Translations under genes and position numbers: made by a program
The notes under the pieces: generated by a model
The model's database searches: none
What the model saw: only the letters and a program-made list of their open reading frames with translations
Told to the model about the DNA's origin: nothing
DNA from: Cytophagia bacterium
Lineage (GTDB): Bacteria > Bacteroidota > Bacteroidia > Cytophagales > Spirosomataceae
Direction: 5' to 3'
Assembly: GCA_004293645.1 (NCBI GenBank)
Contig: REAB01000058.1
Coordinates: 30,548-94,547 of the forward strand
Length of the DNA: 64,000 nucleotides
Shown: piece by piece, positions 50,367-59,829 of the stretch
Position numbering within the stretch: position 1 is the stretch's first letter
Layout of the letters: the number at the start of each line of letters is the position of its first letter

Positions 50367-51524
50367 ATGTTTCCTGATTTTTCAAAAGTTCCTTCACCCT
50401 GTTTTGTATTAGACGAGCGTCTGTTGCGCCAAAACCTGCAACTCATCAAAAACGTAATGGACGAGGCGGGTTGCCAGATTATATTGGCCCTCAAGGGGTT
50501 TTCGATGTTTAGTGCTTTTCCGATTGTGAAAGAATACCTGCCAGGAGCTACGGCGAGTTCATTAAACGAAGTAAAACTGGTAAACGAATACCTCGGTTAT
50601 CGCGCCCACACCTACGTGCCTGCTTACCAAGAAAAAGATTTTGAAGAAATATTAACCCGCAGTAGCCACCTCACTTTCAATACGTTGTCGCAGTGGGCGC
50701 GTTTTAAAGATGCGGTGTCGGCGTTCAATTTGAGCAATCCAGCGCAACGGGTTTCGTGTGGTATTCGGGTCAATCCGCAATACTCGGAAGTAGAAACCGA
50801 TATGTACAACCCTTGTGTGCCAGGCTCGCGGCTGGGTGTAGTGCGCGACCAGTTTGGCGATGCGCTCCCCGAAGGCATTGAGGGTATTCATTTTCATACG
50901 CTCTGCGAAAACGGGTCAGATACCCTCGAACGTACGCTCGAGGCCCTCGAAGCACGTTTTGGCAATTTGCTCCACCAAGCCAAGTGGCTCAACATGGGCG
51001 GCGGGCACCTCATGACCCGCGAAGGTTATGGCCTCCCAAAGCTGATTTCGCTCATTCAGACCATTCGCCAAAAATACAATTTGGAAGTAATTTTGGAACC
51101 TGGCTCGGCCATTGCGTGGCGCACGGGCTATCTCGCCTCAACTGTACTCGACCTCATGAACAGCCAAGGAATAGAAGTGGCAGTACTGGATACGTCGTTT
51201 GCAGCACACATGCCCGACACGCTCGAAATGCCCTACAAACCGCGCATTTTGGGGGCTCACCAAGAGCCTGTGGCGGGCAAACCCACCTACCGTTTGGGCG
51301 GAATGACCTGCTTGGCGGGCGATTTTATGGGCGATTATTCTTTTGACGAACCCCTAAAAGTAGGCGACCAACTCATTTTTGACGACATGATTCATTACAC
51401 CATGGTCAAAACTACGACTTTCAACGGGGTCGGCTTGCCTTCAATTGCCATCTGGCAAGCCGACAACACGTTCAAACTCGTACGATCGTACGGCTACGAG
51501 AGTTTCAAAGATAGGCTTTCTTAG
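50367..51524 (+). CDS. nspC: Carboxynorspermidine decarboxylase
   Basis: 385 aa, an alanine-racemase-fold PLP decarboxylase. The PLP-lysine region is CQIILALKGFSMFSAF (Lys43), and family features follow: GATASSLNEVKLVNEYLG, EGIHFHTLCENGSDTLERTL, WLNMGGGHLMTREGYGLPKL, ILEPGSAIAWRTGYL and LAGDFMGDYSFDEPLKVGDQ. It makes norspermidine or spermidine from the carboxylated precursor in the carboxyspermidine route. The partner dehydrogenase gene is not in the window. Confidence 0.92.
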   Translation: MFPDFSKVPSPCFVLDERLLRQNLQLIKNVMDEAGCQIILALKGFSMFSAFPIVKEYLPGATASSLNEVKLVNEYLGYRAHTYVPAYQEKDFEEILTRSSHLTFNTLSQWARFKDAVSAFNLSNPAQRVSCGIRVNPQYSEVETDMYNPCVPGSRLGVVRDQFGDALPEGIEGIHFHTLCENGSDTLERTLEALEARFGNLLHQAKWLNMGGGHLMTREGYGLPKLISLIQTIRQKYNLEVILEPGSAIAWRTGYLASTVLDLMNSQGIEVAVLDTSFAAHMPDTLEMPYKPRILGAHQEPVAGKPTYRLGGMTCLAGDFMGDYSFDEPLKVGDQLIFDDMIHYTMVKTTTFNGVGLPSIAIWQADNTFKLVRSYGYESFKDRLS

Positions 51525-51609
51525 GCGGGGTCGTTAGTCAATGGTCATTTGTCAAAGGGGGAGGGCACTTGTTATCTCTCTCTCTTACCGTTGACTAATG
51601 ACCAAGAAG

Positions 51610-52422
51610 TCATTCTTGCAATGTAAAAGCAATGGGGAGGTTGAACCGTACGCGCACGGGTCGGCCAGACTGCGAACCTGGTCGCCATTTTGGCATGGCT
51701 TTGATGACCCGCGTGGCTTCTTCGTCGCACCCAAAACCAATGCCTTTGAGCGCCACTACGTCGGTAATGCTGCCGTCGGACATCACCACAAACTGCACAT
51801 ACACGCGCCCTTGTATGCTGGCTTTGGCCGCCTGCGGCGGGTAGCGGAGGTTTTTGCCCAAAAATTTGGCCATTTCATTTACTCCACCTGGAAATTGTGG
51901 CTGAATTTCTACTGCGCCCGAAAAAAATGTTTCAGGTTCTACTTCTACCGCTTCGGCTTTGGCATCGGGTGCGGCAGTGGGTTCGGTGGGGGCTATTATT
52001 TCGGGTTCTTCGCCGCTGCCTTCCACCGTTTCGGGGCCCGAAACGGCATCTTTAAACTCCTCAACCGTAGGTGGCGGGGTTTCGTCTTGCACTTGGTCGT
52101 CTATCATTACTTCTGGAATCAAGTTACGAACTGTGTTTACGGGCGGTGTTTCGACGGGCGGCGGCACTACGGGTGCGGGTTGTTCGTCAGTAGGCGGCGG
52201 TAAATCAATTAAAGTAACTTCACGTTCAAAAAATTGGGCTTGGGGTTTGAGATGGGCAAAAATAGTGGGCAGCAAAAACAGCAGCAAAAACAAAATGCAG
52301 CCAATAATCAGGGCTTTACGAAGGGTAGTATTATAGCTTTTGCGCAAATCGTAAGCTCCGTAGGCTTGGTGGCGGTGTTCAAAGACGATGTCGTCGAGGG
52401 TTGATTGGGGGGAAGTTTCCAT
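51610..52422 (-). CDS. tonB: Energy transducer TonB
   Basis: 270 aa from ATG at 52422. The cytosolic start (DDIVFEHRHQAYGAYDLRKS) is the usual opening of Bacteroidota TonB proteins. One membrane helix (KALIIGCILFLLLFLLPTIF) is followed by a Pro/Glu/Val-rich periplasm-spanning stretch and the TonB C-terminal domain (FPGGVNEMAKFLGKNLRYPP, GRVYVQFVVMSDGSITDV, EATRVIKAMPKWRPGSQSG). It would energise receptors such as those at 8.6 and 40.4 kb. No exbB/exbD is nearby. Confidence 0.9.
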   Translation of the reverse strand: METSPQSTLDDIVFEHRHQAYGAYDLRKSYNTTLRKALIIGCILFLLLFLLPTIFAHLKPQAQFFEREVTLIDLPPPTDEQPAPVVPPPVETPPVNTVRNLIPEVMIDDQVQDETPPPTVEEFKDAVSGPETVEGSGEEPEIIAPTEPTAAPDAKAEAVEVEPETFFSGAVEIQPQFPGGVNEMAKFLGKNLRYPPQAAKASIQGRVYVQFVVMSDGSITDVVALKGIGFGCDEEATRVIKAMPKWRPGSQSGRPVRVRFNLPIAFTLQE

Positions 52423-52632
52423 GGTTTTGAATTGTTTAATTGTTAATTTCAATTCAAATATATATAATAAAACTATATATAAAAATACTTGTCAAATTAT
52501 TTTTTCACTTTGGCTTTGTCGCTTGTGGGTTTATGCTTTCTTTAAATAGTATTTTTTTGTTATAAAACAGCCTTATTCAAACGTAGTTGCGGGTTAATGT
52601 TGTAATAATCTTACACTTGCGAAAAAAAATTG

Positions 52633-52640
52633 TAACTTTG
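52633..52640 (+). promoter_or_regulatory. Candidate -7 box of typA
   Basis: TAACTTTG at 52633-52640 fits TAnnTTTG and is followed by GCGCCGC, 22 bases before the typA start. The region upstream is AT-rich and otherwise gene-free. Confidence 0.55.
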
Positions 52641-52662
52641 CGCCGCAAAACATAATAAAATC

Positions 52663-54477
52663 ATGCAATCCATCCGTAACATTGCCATCATCGCTCACGT
52701 TGACCACGGCAAAACCACCTTAGTGGACAAAATCATCCACTTCTCGAAACTATTCCGCGAAAACCAACAGTTTGACGACCTCATCTTAGACAGCAACGAC
52801 CTCGAACGCGAACGGGGCATTACTATTGTGTCTAAAAACGTATCAGTGCGCTATAAAGGCGTGAAAATCAACATCATAGACACCCCAGGCCACAGCGATT
52901 TTGGCGGTGAAGTAGAGCGCGTACTCAAAATGGCCGACGGCGTTTGCTTGTTGGTAGATGCTTTTGAAGGCCCCATGCCCCAAACGCGCTTCGTGTTGGG
53001 CAAAGCCCTGCAACTGGGTTTGAAACCCATCGTGATTGTAAATAAAGTAGATAAACCCAACTGCCGCCCCGACGAAGTACACGAGGCCGTTTTTGACTTG
53101 ATGTTTAACCTCGAAGGCACCGAAGACCAATTGGATTTTCAAACGGTGTTTGGCTCTTCAAAGCAAGGCTGGATGGGGCCCGATTGGAAAACACCCACCG
53201 AAGATATTTCGCACTTGTTGGACGTAATTTTGGAGTCTATTCCACCTGCACCCGTCAATGAGGGCGCACCACAAATGCAAATTACTTCGCTCGATTACAA
53301 CGCTTTTGTGGGCCGTATTGCCATTGGGCGCGTGCACCGTGGTACGTTCAAAGAAGGAATGCCCGTGTCGCTTTGCAAAGCTGATGGCGTGGTGAAGAAA
53401 GTAAAAATCAAAGAAATTCAGGTTTTTGAAGGTTTGGCGCGTACCAAAGTAAGCGAGGTATCGTCGGGTGATATTTGTGCCATCACAGGCATCGAAGATT
53501 TTGAGATTGGTGATACCCTCTCGACCATCGACAACCCCGAGCCGTTACCCCGCATTGCCGTGGACGAGCCAACCATGAATATGCTCTTTACCATCAACAA
53601 TTCACCGTTTTTTGGCAAAGAAGGCAAGTTTGTTACTTCACGCCACTTGCGCGACCGCCTGTTGAAAGAAACTGAGAAAAATTTGGCCTTGCGCGTGCAT
53701 CCTACCGACAGCGAAGACCGCTTTTTGGTGTATGGTCGCGGTATTTTGCACTTGTCGGTACTTATTGAGACCATGCGCCGCGAAGGCTATGAGTTGCAAG
53801 TAGGTCAGCCACAGGTTATTTTTAAAGAAGACGAGCGCGGGCAGCGTTTTGAACCCATCGAAACATTGGTGGTAGATGTACCAGAAACAACCGCTGGTAA
53901 AGTGATTGAGCAAGTAACGCAGCGACGCGGTGAACTGCTGATTATGGAACCCAAAGGCGATTTGCAACACTTAGAATTTGATATTCCGGCTCGTGGCCTC
54001 ATTGGCTTGCGTTCTAATCTGCTCACCGCCACACAGGGCGAAGCCGTTGTTACGCACCGCTTTAAGAGTTACGAACCTTACAAAGGGGCGATTGCGGGCC
54101 GCATCAGTGGCTCGATTATCTCAAAAGGTGCGGGTGCTGCCACGCCTTATGCCTTGGACCGTTTGCAAGACCGAGGTGAGTTTTTTATTGACGCTGGCGA
54201 AGAACTCTATATGGGTATGGTAATTGGCCAACACAACCGCCCCAACGATATCGTGGTAAACCTGCAAGAAGGCAAGAAATTGACCAACATGCGGGCATCG
54301 GGTACCGACGACAACGTGCGGATTGCCCCCAAAACCAATTTCTCGCTGGAAGAATCAATGGAATACATCCAAAAAGACGAATACTTGGAAATAACGCCGC
54401 AGTCTATCCGAATGAGAAAGATTTATTTGGACGAAAACGACCGCAAGCGCAATTCTAAGGAAATGGAAATGGCGTAG
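52663..54477 (+). CDS. typA: Translational GTPase TypA/BipA
   Basis: 604 aa, the normal length. G1 is AHVDHGKTTL (residues 11-20), switch region RERGITIVSKNVSV, G3 DTPGHSDFGGEVERVLKMAD, G4 NKVDKPN. EF-G-like domains II, III and V follow (VGRIAIGRVHRGTFKEGMPV, FVTSRHLRDRLLKETEKNLA), and the BipA-specific C-terminal domain includes SGSIISKGAGAATPYALDRL. It acts on ribosomes in stress and ribosome assembly. A very strong terminator follows. Confidence 0.96.
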   Translation: MQSIRNIAIIAHVDHGKTTLVDKIIHFSKLFRENQQFDDLILDSNDLERERGITIVSKNVSVRYKGVKINIIDTPGHSDFGGEVERVLKMADGVCLLVDAFEGPMPQTRFVLGKALQLGLKPIVIVNKVDKPNCRPDEVHEAVFDLMFNLEGTEDQLDFQTVFGSSKQGWMGPDWKTPTEDISHLLDVILESIPPAPVNEGAPQMQITSLDYNAFVGRIAIGRVHRGTFKEGMPVSLCKADGVVKKVKIKEIQVFEGLARTKVSEVSSGDICAITGIEDFEIGDTLSTIDNPEPLPRIAVDEPTMNMLFTINNSPFFGKEGKFVTSRHLRDRLLKETEKNLALRVHPTDSEDRFLVYGRGILHLSVLIETMRREGYELQVGQPQVIFKEDERGQRFEPIETLVVDVPETTAGKVIEQVTQRRGELLIMEPKGDLQHLEFDIPARGLIGLRSNLLTATQGEAVVTHRFKSYEPYKGAIAGRISGSIISKGAGAATPYALDRLQDRGEFFIDAGEELYMGMVIGQHNRPNDIVVNLQEGKKLTNMRASGTDDNVRIAPKTNFSLEESMEYIQKDEYLEITPQSIRMRKIYLDENDRKRNSKEMEMA

Positions 54478-54488
54478 TTAGGCCAATT

Positions 54489-54545
54489 AGCAATACTAAA
54501 AAAGGCGGGTTACAAATTTTGTAACCCGCCTTTTTTAGTATTGCT
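54489..54545. terminator. Long perfect hairpin terminator after typA
   Basis: AGCAATACTAAAAAAGGCGG pairs through to the matching right arm ending TTTTTTAGTATTGCT, a stem of about 25 bp with a short AAATTTT loop. It lies 12 bases after the stop and works on both strands. Confidence 0.9.
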
Positions 54546-54576
54546 ACGCTATTGCATTTTGTTGCTATTGCATTTT

Positions 54577-54974
54577 GTTGCAAGGAGTTTAAAACTCCGC
54601 GCAGGTGTCGCAAGGTCTCTGACCTTGCCGTTGCATTGAGAGTTGGCAGCTTGATTAATTTCAATTAGGAGCAGTATTACAGAAAAGTTAGGTTATTAAA
54701 AGCGGGTTAAAAAATTGGTAATCCGCCTACAATCTCAAATAATCTGCAACGGCATATCACACAGTTGCCTGTGTTGTGTTGCAAGGAGTTTAAAACTCCG
54801 CGCAGGTGTCGCAAGGTCTCTGACCTTGCTGTTGCATTGAGAGTTGGCAGCTTGACTAATTTCAATTAGGAGCAGTATTACAGAAAAGTTAGGTTATCAA
54901 AAGCGGGTTAAAAAATTGGTAATCCGCCTACAATCTCAAATAATCTGCAACGGCATATCACACAGTTGCCTGTG
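54577..54974. repeat. Tandem duplication of a 200-base intergenic unit
   Basis: 54577-54773 and 54778-54974 are near-identical (three or so differences), with an offset of 201 bases. Each unit holds two small palindromes (GGAGTTTAAAACTCC and AAGGTCTCTGACCTT) and the end of each runs into TCTGCAACGGCATATCACAC. No coding capacity is evident in this part of the 622-base gap between typA and the acyltransferase gene. Confidence 0.85.
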
Positions 54975-55099
54975 AAGACACAGGCAACGGCACAAATCTG
55001 CAACGGCATATCACACAGTTGCCTGTGAAGACACAGGCAACGGCACAAATCTGCAACGGCATACGACACAGTCGCCTGTGAAGACACAGGCAACGGCAC
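54942..55099. repeat. Three tandem 53-base hairpin units
   Basis: Units begin at 54942, 54995 and 55048, with AATCTGCAACGGCATA at each start. Each contains the hairpin GTTGCCTGTG-AAGA-CACAGGCAAC; the third differs by three or so bases. The array ends at the base before the stop codon of the minus-strand acyltransferase gene, so it forms the 3' untranslated end of that transcript. Confidence 0.88.
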
Positions 55100-56203
55100 T
55101 TACACCTTGATGATAATTTTTTGGTTGTACATCCAATTTAAAATAACCAGCCAAATACCCAGAAAAGTAAGCGCGCCCGCCAACGATGCCAATTGGAGTT
55201 GTTGGCCAAAAAACGGCGCAATGGCGTTTTTGTAGAGCCACAATTGCAAGTTCACGCTGCTGCCGTCGGTGGTGGTTATTTTGATAAGTCCCAGCGTGCG
55301 TGGAATAATACCCGACATAAAAAATACCGTAATGGCATTGACCCCAAACACCACAAAAGGTCGTGTCCAGCGTTGGTAGCCTTGCACATCTATGAGCCAA
55401 TAGCAGGCCGACAAACCCACCGCCGCCCAGCCACCCGCGTACAACACGTACGAGCTACTCCAAAGCGATTTGTTGATGAAAAAAAACGAATCAACAATCA
55501 AACCGCTTAAAATGAGCGCATTGCCCGCCAAAAATAACCAAGCCACTTTCTCAGCGGGCGCGTATTTGCTGCGCAGCAATTGGCCAGCCAAAACGCCCAG
55601 CAACCCCGTAGCGGCGGCAGGAATAGTGCCCAGCAAGCCTTCGGGGTCCCATACTTTGGTAGCTTTGTAGAGGTGGTTGCCCAGCAAGGTGCGGTCGAGC
55701 CAAGCGCCCAAGTTGGTTTCGGGTTGGAGGTTGGCGTACCCAACACCTGGAACAGGTACCAAATGAAGCAGTAAATAATACAAAATTAGCAGGCCAGCCA
55801 CGGCATAAATCTGAGTCTTGACGTTGGTTTTGATAAAAATAAAGGAGCAAATAATATAGACCAAACCAATGCGCTGCAACACGCCAGGAATGCGAAAATT
55901 GGCAAAATCGAATTTGGGATATAGATTTAAAAACAAACCCAATCCCATTAAAACCAAACCCCGATAAACTACCCGACGCAGTATTTTTGGCTCGTTTTGA
56001 GCATTGGTGAGTGCAAACGAAATAGAAACGCCAACGATAAACAGGAAAAAGGGAAAGATTAAGTCGGTGGGGGTGCAACCGTTCCAGTGGGCGTGTAAAA
56101 GTGGCGCATACACGTGGCCCCAGTCGCCTGGATTATTGACCAAAATCATGGCGGCTACCGTCAGGCCGCGAAAGGTGTCTAAGGAAAGTAATCGTTGGTT
56201 CAT
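55100..56203 (-). CDS. HGSNAT/NagX-like membrane acyltransferase
   Basis: 367 aa with about ten helices. The N-terminus RLLSLDTFRGLTVAAMILVN, WNGCTPTDLIFPFFLFIVGV and FRIPGVLQRIGLVYIICSFI are the signature of the heparan-alpha-glucosaminide N-acetyltransferase family (DUF1624/DUF5009; NagX in bacteria). Members move acyl groups across the inner membrane onto amino sugars. The substrate here is unknown. The stop codon abuts a tandem hairpin array. Confidence 0.82.
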   Translation of the reverse strand: MNQRLLSLDTFRGLTVAAMILVNNPGDWGHVYAPLLHAHWNGCTPTDLIFPFFLFIVGVSISFALTNAQNEPKILRRVVYRGLVLMGLGLFLNLYPKFDFANFRIPGVLQRIGLVYIICSFIFIKTNVKTQIYAVAGLLILYYLLLHLVPVPGVGYANLQPETNLGAWLDRTLLGNHLYKATKVWDPEGLLGTIPAAATGLLGVLAGQLLRSKYAPAEKVAWLFLAGNALILSGLIVDSFFFINKSLWSSSYVLYAGGWAAVGLSACYWLIDVQGYQRWTRPFVVFGVNAITVFFMSGIIPRTLGLIKITTTDGSSVNLQLWLYKNAIAPFFGQQLQLASLAGALTFLGIWLVILNWMYNQKIIIKV

Positions 56204-56307
56204 GGCGCGGTCAAGTTTGGCTTTTTTTGAAACGGCGAAGATAAGGTTTATTTGAATTGAACAGAAAACACTATGTTTGTAAATTGAACAGAGAACCTAC
56301 TTGCCCT

Positions 56308-58188
56308 ATGAAACTTTTTTTTGCGTCCCTATTTTTGTGGACAACTGCGCATGGTGCCATTGCCCAGACCGATTGGGTAAAAGAAAATTATACTAAAACC
56401 GAATATACCGTGCCAATGCGCGACGGCGTGAAATTGCACACCATTGTGTATGCGCCCAAAGATGCCTCAGCTACCAACCTGTACCCGTTTTTGATGCAGC
56501 GCACCTGCTACGACGTAGCACCCTACGGCGAAGGCAAGTTTCCTGGCTCATTAGGGCCCAGTAAGTTTTTGATGCGCGACAAGTATATCTTTGTTTATCA
56601 AGACGTTAGAGGGCGTTACATGAGCGAAGGCACTTGGACAAACATGACCCCGCACCTGCCCAACAAAACCAAAAATACCGATATAGACGAGGCCTCCGAT
56701 ACCTACGATACCATTGAATGGCTGCTCAAAAACGTGCCAAACAACAACGGTAAAGTGGGGCAATGGGGTATTTCGTACCCAGGTTTCTATACCGTGGCGG
56801 GGGCGTTGAGCCAGCACCCTGCCCTCAAAGCGTCGTCGCCGCAAGCGCCTATTTCCGATTTTTTCTTCGACGATTTTCACCACAACGGCGCATTTACGCA
56901 GGGTTATTTTATGACATTTCCCGTATTTGGTATTCAAAATCCGAAGCCCAGCCCCGATGGTTGGTTTTGGAAACAAATGATTCAGGCCAATACCCGCGAC
57001 GGTTATCAGTTTAATTTAGACCTCGGCCCGCTCAAAAATTTAGACCAATATTACAAAGACAACTTTTTTTGGCAAGAACACAAACAACACCCCAACTACG
57101 ACAATTTTTGGCAAAAACGCAGCATTGTGCCGCACCTCCAAAACGTAAAACCCGCCATGATGACCGTGGGAGGCTGGTTTGATGCCGAAGATTTGTACGG
57201 CCCGCTGACGGTTTACAAAACCCTCGAAAAAAACAACCCCAAAACTTATAATACGCTGGTAATGGGGCCGTTTGGCCACGGACGGTGGTCGGCAGAAACG
57301 GGGCATACGCTGCACAGCAACGTGTATTTTGGCGACAGCATCGCCACGTTTTACCAGCGCGAAATTGAACTTAAGTTTTTTACGCACTTCTTGAAAGGCG
57401 CAGGCGACGGCAAAACCAACTTGCCCGAAGCGTATTTGTTTGACACGGGCAAAAAAACGTGGCGTACCTTTGACGAATGGCCTGCCAAAGTCGCCACCAA
57501 AAAAATGCTGTATTTTCAGCCAAATGGCGCGTTGAGCTTTAAGGCCGCACCTGCAACGGCAACATTTAGCGAGTACGTGAGCGACCCGCTCAAACCCGTG
57601 CCATATACCGAAGACAACACCACCACGATGGGCTTTACGCCGTTCAATTATATGTCGGAAGACCAGCGATTTGCGGGCCGACGGACAGACGTATTGAGTT
57701 TTCAGACCGAAATCCTAACCGACGACATCACGCTGGGCGGCGAAATAACCGTGAATCTCAACATCAGCACCACGGGCAGCGATGCCGATTTTTTTGTAAA
57801 ATTGATTGACGTATATCCAGGCGACGAGAAAAACCACGCCTATATGCCCAACAAAAACATCACGTTGAGTGGCTATCAGCAAATGGTGCGGAGCGAAATA
57901 ATGCGGGCGCGGTTTAGAAACAGTTTTGAAAAACCCGAACCACTGACTCCCAACAAAGTAACAGCCATCAAGTTTAGGCTGCAAGATGTGCTGCACACGT
58001 TCAAAAAAGGCCACCGCCTCATGGTGCAGGTGCAGAGTACGGCCTTCCCGTTGTTCGACCGAAACCCCCAAAAATACGTGCCAAATATCTACGAAGCCGA
58101 TGCCAAAGATTTTATCAAAGCCACCCATCGCGTGTATCATTCAGATAAACTAAGCAGCGGCTTGGAAGTAGAAATTTTGGAAAAATAA
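56308..58188 (+). CDS. CocE/NonD (X-Pro dipeptidyl-peptidase S15-like) hydrolase, exported
   Basis: 626 aa from ATG at 56308, which gives a signal peptide (FFASLFLWTTAHGAIAQ). The alpha/beta-hydrolase nucleophile is Ser156 in WGISYPGFYT, after YIFVYQDVRGRYMSEGTW. A jelly-roll C-terminal domain follows (ILTDDITLGGEITVNLNIST, HTFKKGHRLMVQVQSTAFPL). The family hydrolyses esters or N-terminal X-Pro dipeptides; the exported form fits a periplasmic peptidase or beta-lactam/ester hydrolase. The next gene starts three bases downstream. Confidence 0.88.
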   Translation: MKLFFASLFLWTTAHGAIAQTDWVKENYTKTEYTVPMRDGVKLHTIVYAPKDASATNLYPFLMQRTCYDVAPYGEGKFPGSLGPSKFLMRDKYIFVYQDVRGRYMSEGTWTNMTPHLPNKTKNTDIDEASDTYDTIEWLLKNVPNNNGKVGQWGISYPGFYTVAGALSQHPALKASSPQAPISDFFFDDFHHNGAFTQGYFMTFPVFGIQNPKPSPDGWFWKQMIQANTRDGYQFNLDLGPLKNLDQYYKDNFFWQEHKQHPNYDNFWQKRSIVPHLQNVKPAMMTVGGWFDAEDLYGPLTVYKTLEKNNPKTYNTLVMGPFGHGRWSAETGHTLHSNVYFGDSIATFYQREIELKFFTHFLKGAGDGKTNLPEAYLFDTGKKTWRTFDEWPAKVATKKMLYFQPNGALSFKAAPATATFSEYVSDPLKPVPYTEDNTTTMGFTPFNYMSEDQRFAGRRTDVLSFQTEILTDDITLGGEITVNLNISTTGSDADFFVKLIDVYPGDEKNHAYMPNKNITLSGYQQMVRSEIMRARFRNSFEKPEPLTPNKVTAIKFRLQDVLHTFKKGHRLMVQVQSTAFPLFDRNPQKYVPNIYEADAKDFIKATHRVYHSDKLSSGLEVEILEK

Positions 58189-58191
58189 CGA

Positions 58192-59415
58192 ATGCGCATT
58201 TTATTGATTCACCAGTATTTTTTGGAAGACAACGACGGCGGTGGTTCGCGCTGGAACGAAATGAGCCGCGTGTGGCAACAAGCAGGACACGAAGTAACGG
58301 TGCTGGCGGGCATGGTGCATTACATGGGCCACCGACCCGCGCGTTATGCAGGTCGCTACACGCTCGTTGAGCGCAACACCGACGGCATCAAGGTAGTGCG
58401 GTGCCACGTGTCGGAGTCGTATAATGCCAGTTTTTTGGGGCGACTTTGGGCTTATTTTTCGTTTACTTTTTCGAGTATTTGGGGCGGTTTGCGGCACACC
58501 AACGGTAAATATGACGTGATTTTGGTAACGTCGCCGCCGCTGTTTGTGGGCATTACCGCCTACGTGCTTTCGACTTTGAAGCGTACGCCTTTTGTCTTTG
58601 AAATCCGCGATTTATGGCCTGAATCGGCCATTGATACGGGCGTTTTGACCAATAAACTACTCATCAAATTTGCGTTTTGGTTTGAAAGTTTTTTGTATCG
58701 TAAGGCACAGTTAATCAATGTTTTAACGCCCGCTTTTCGAGAAAAATTGATTTTAGAAAAAGGCGTTCCTGCCCAAAAAATTATCTTTATACCCAACGCC
58801 GCCGATTTCTCACTTTCCGAAAAATTGCTCAATACTTTTGACAGCGCAGCGTTCAGAAAAACGCAAGGATTGAGCGATAAATTTGTGGTAACGTACGTGG
58901 GGGCGCACGGCGTGGCCAATCATTTGGTGCAGGTCTTAGATACGGCAGCTTTGTTGCAAGATACCAACGTGCTGTTTTTGCTCATCGGCGACGGAATGTT
59001 GAAAAAAGAACTCAAAGAAGATGCCCAACGGCGCGGCCTGCCCAACGTGCGTTTTATAGATTCAGTGCCAAAAAGCGAGGTTTTTAAGTATATTTTGGCC
59101 TCCGACATGGGCGCGTCGGTGCTTAAAAAAGTAGATACTTTCAAGACGGTTTATTCCAACAAAACGTTCGATTATATGTCGTGCCGCAAGCCTATTTTGA
59201 TGGCCATCGACGGCGTGTCGCGCGAGTTGGTAGAAGCCGCCGACGCGGGTGTTTTTGTAGAACCCGAAAATGCGGCAGACTTTGCGGCCAAGATTCGGTA
59301 TTATTTGGCCAATCCAGCGCAAGTTATTGCCCAAGGAAACAACGGCTACCAGTACGCCAAAGCCCATTTTGACCGCGTGGCGTTGGCAAAACGCTACTTA
59401 GACCACTTGAAATAG
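58192..59415 (+). CDS. Glycosyltransferase family 4 (WbuB-like)
   Basis: 407 aa, GT-B fold. The N-terminus MRILLIHQYFLEDNDGGGSR and VFEIRDLWPESAIDTGVL are typical of the WbuB-like GT4 group that makes surface polysaccharides. The donor domain shows VVTYVGAHGVANHLVQVLDT, FLLIGDGMLKKELKEDAQRR and KTVYSNKTFDYMSCRKPILM with the family Glu-type position replaced by NKTFDYMSCRKP. It follows the hydrolase by three bases, so probably one transcript. Acceptor unknown. Confidence 0.87.
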   Translation: MRILLIHQYFLEDNDGGGSRWNEMSRVWQQAGHEVTVLAGMVHYMGHRPARYAGRYTLVERNTDGIKVVRCHVSESYNASFLGRLWAYFSFTFSSIWGGLRHTNGKYDVILVTSPPLFVGITAYVLSTLKRTPFVFEIRDLWPESAIDTGVLTNKLLIKFAFWFESFLYRKAQLINVLTPAFREKLILEKGVPAQKIIFIPNAADFSLSEKLLNTFDSAAFRKTQGLSDKFVVTYVGAHGVANHLVQVLDTAALLQDTNVLFLLIGDGMLKKELKEDAQRRGLPNVRFIDSVPKSEVFKYILASDMGASVLKKVDTFKTVYSNKTFDYMSCRKPILMAIDGVSRELVEAADAGVFVEPENAADFAAKIRYYLANPAQVIAQGNNGYQYAKAHFDRVALAKRYLDHLK

Positions 59416-59681
59416 CTGTAATGAGGCGGTCGAATTGCACCGACGCTATTTTGTTCGGAATTACGAATCCCGAACAGCGGGAAGTTTTTCAATTAAACTT
59501 GAGTAATAATATCAGCTTTTATGCTTCGATTTTCCGCCCCGAACACATCAAACGGTCTAATAACCTATTAAAATGGCTGTTTTTAAGCTGGCAAGAGCAA
59601 TATAGTTTTTTAGACAGATTTACGTTGATGGCAATTTGAACAGACAACCATGAGACAAAAGAAATAACAGAAGACATAAGC

Positions 59682-59829
59682 TTTAACGAAGCCGTACGCC
59701 AAGCCGACATCAAGGCTATTAACGTAAATTAGTGTAGTTCACTCATTACAAAACACTGATTATCAGTATTTTGTAATGAGTGAATCAAAAAGTGATGGGT
59801 AGTTTTCTACTCATCACTTTTTGATTTAT
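59682..59829. repeat. Inverted copy of the end of the BNR gene, in a 410-base gene-free stretch
   Basis: The plus strand at 59682-59731 matches the last 15 or so codons and stop of the minus-strand BNR gene (29190-29240), and the hairpin beyond it is copied too (29073-29118). Between them the copy has its own perfect hairpin (CACTCATTACAAAA ... TTTTGTAATGAGTG, 59739-59782) where the original is more degenerate. The stretch 59416-59681 holds only a 72-codon frame (59421-59639) that I do not recognise as a gene. Confidence 0.85.
59783..59826. terminator. Hairpin terminator at the end of the second exporter operon
   Basis: AATCAAAAAGTGATGGGTAG pairs with CTACTCATCACTTTTTGATT around a TTTT loop. 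It overlaps the stop codon of the minus-strand HlyD gene. Confidence 0.75.

Noticed and set aside
54942..55099. Regular repeats resembling a small CRISPR array
   Set aside because: Units are contiguous 53-base copies with no unique spacers, and no cas genes are nearby.
59421..59639. Small protein gene of 72 codons
   Set aside because: No family features, no leader and no clear promoter; it lies in a stretch with duplicated gene debris.
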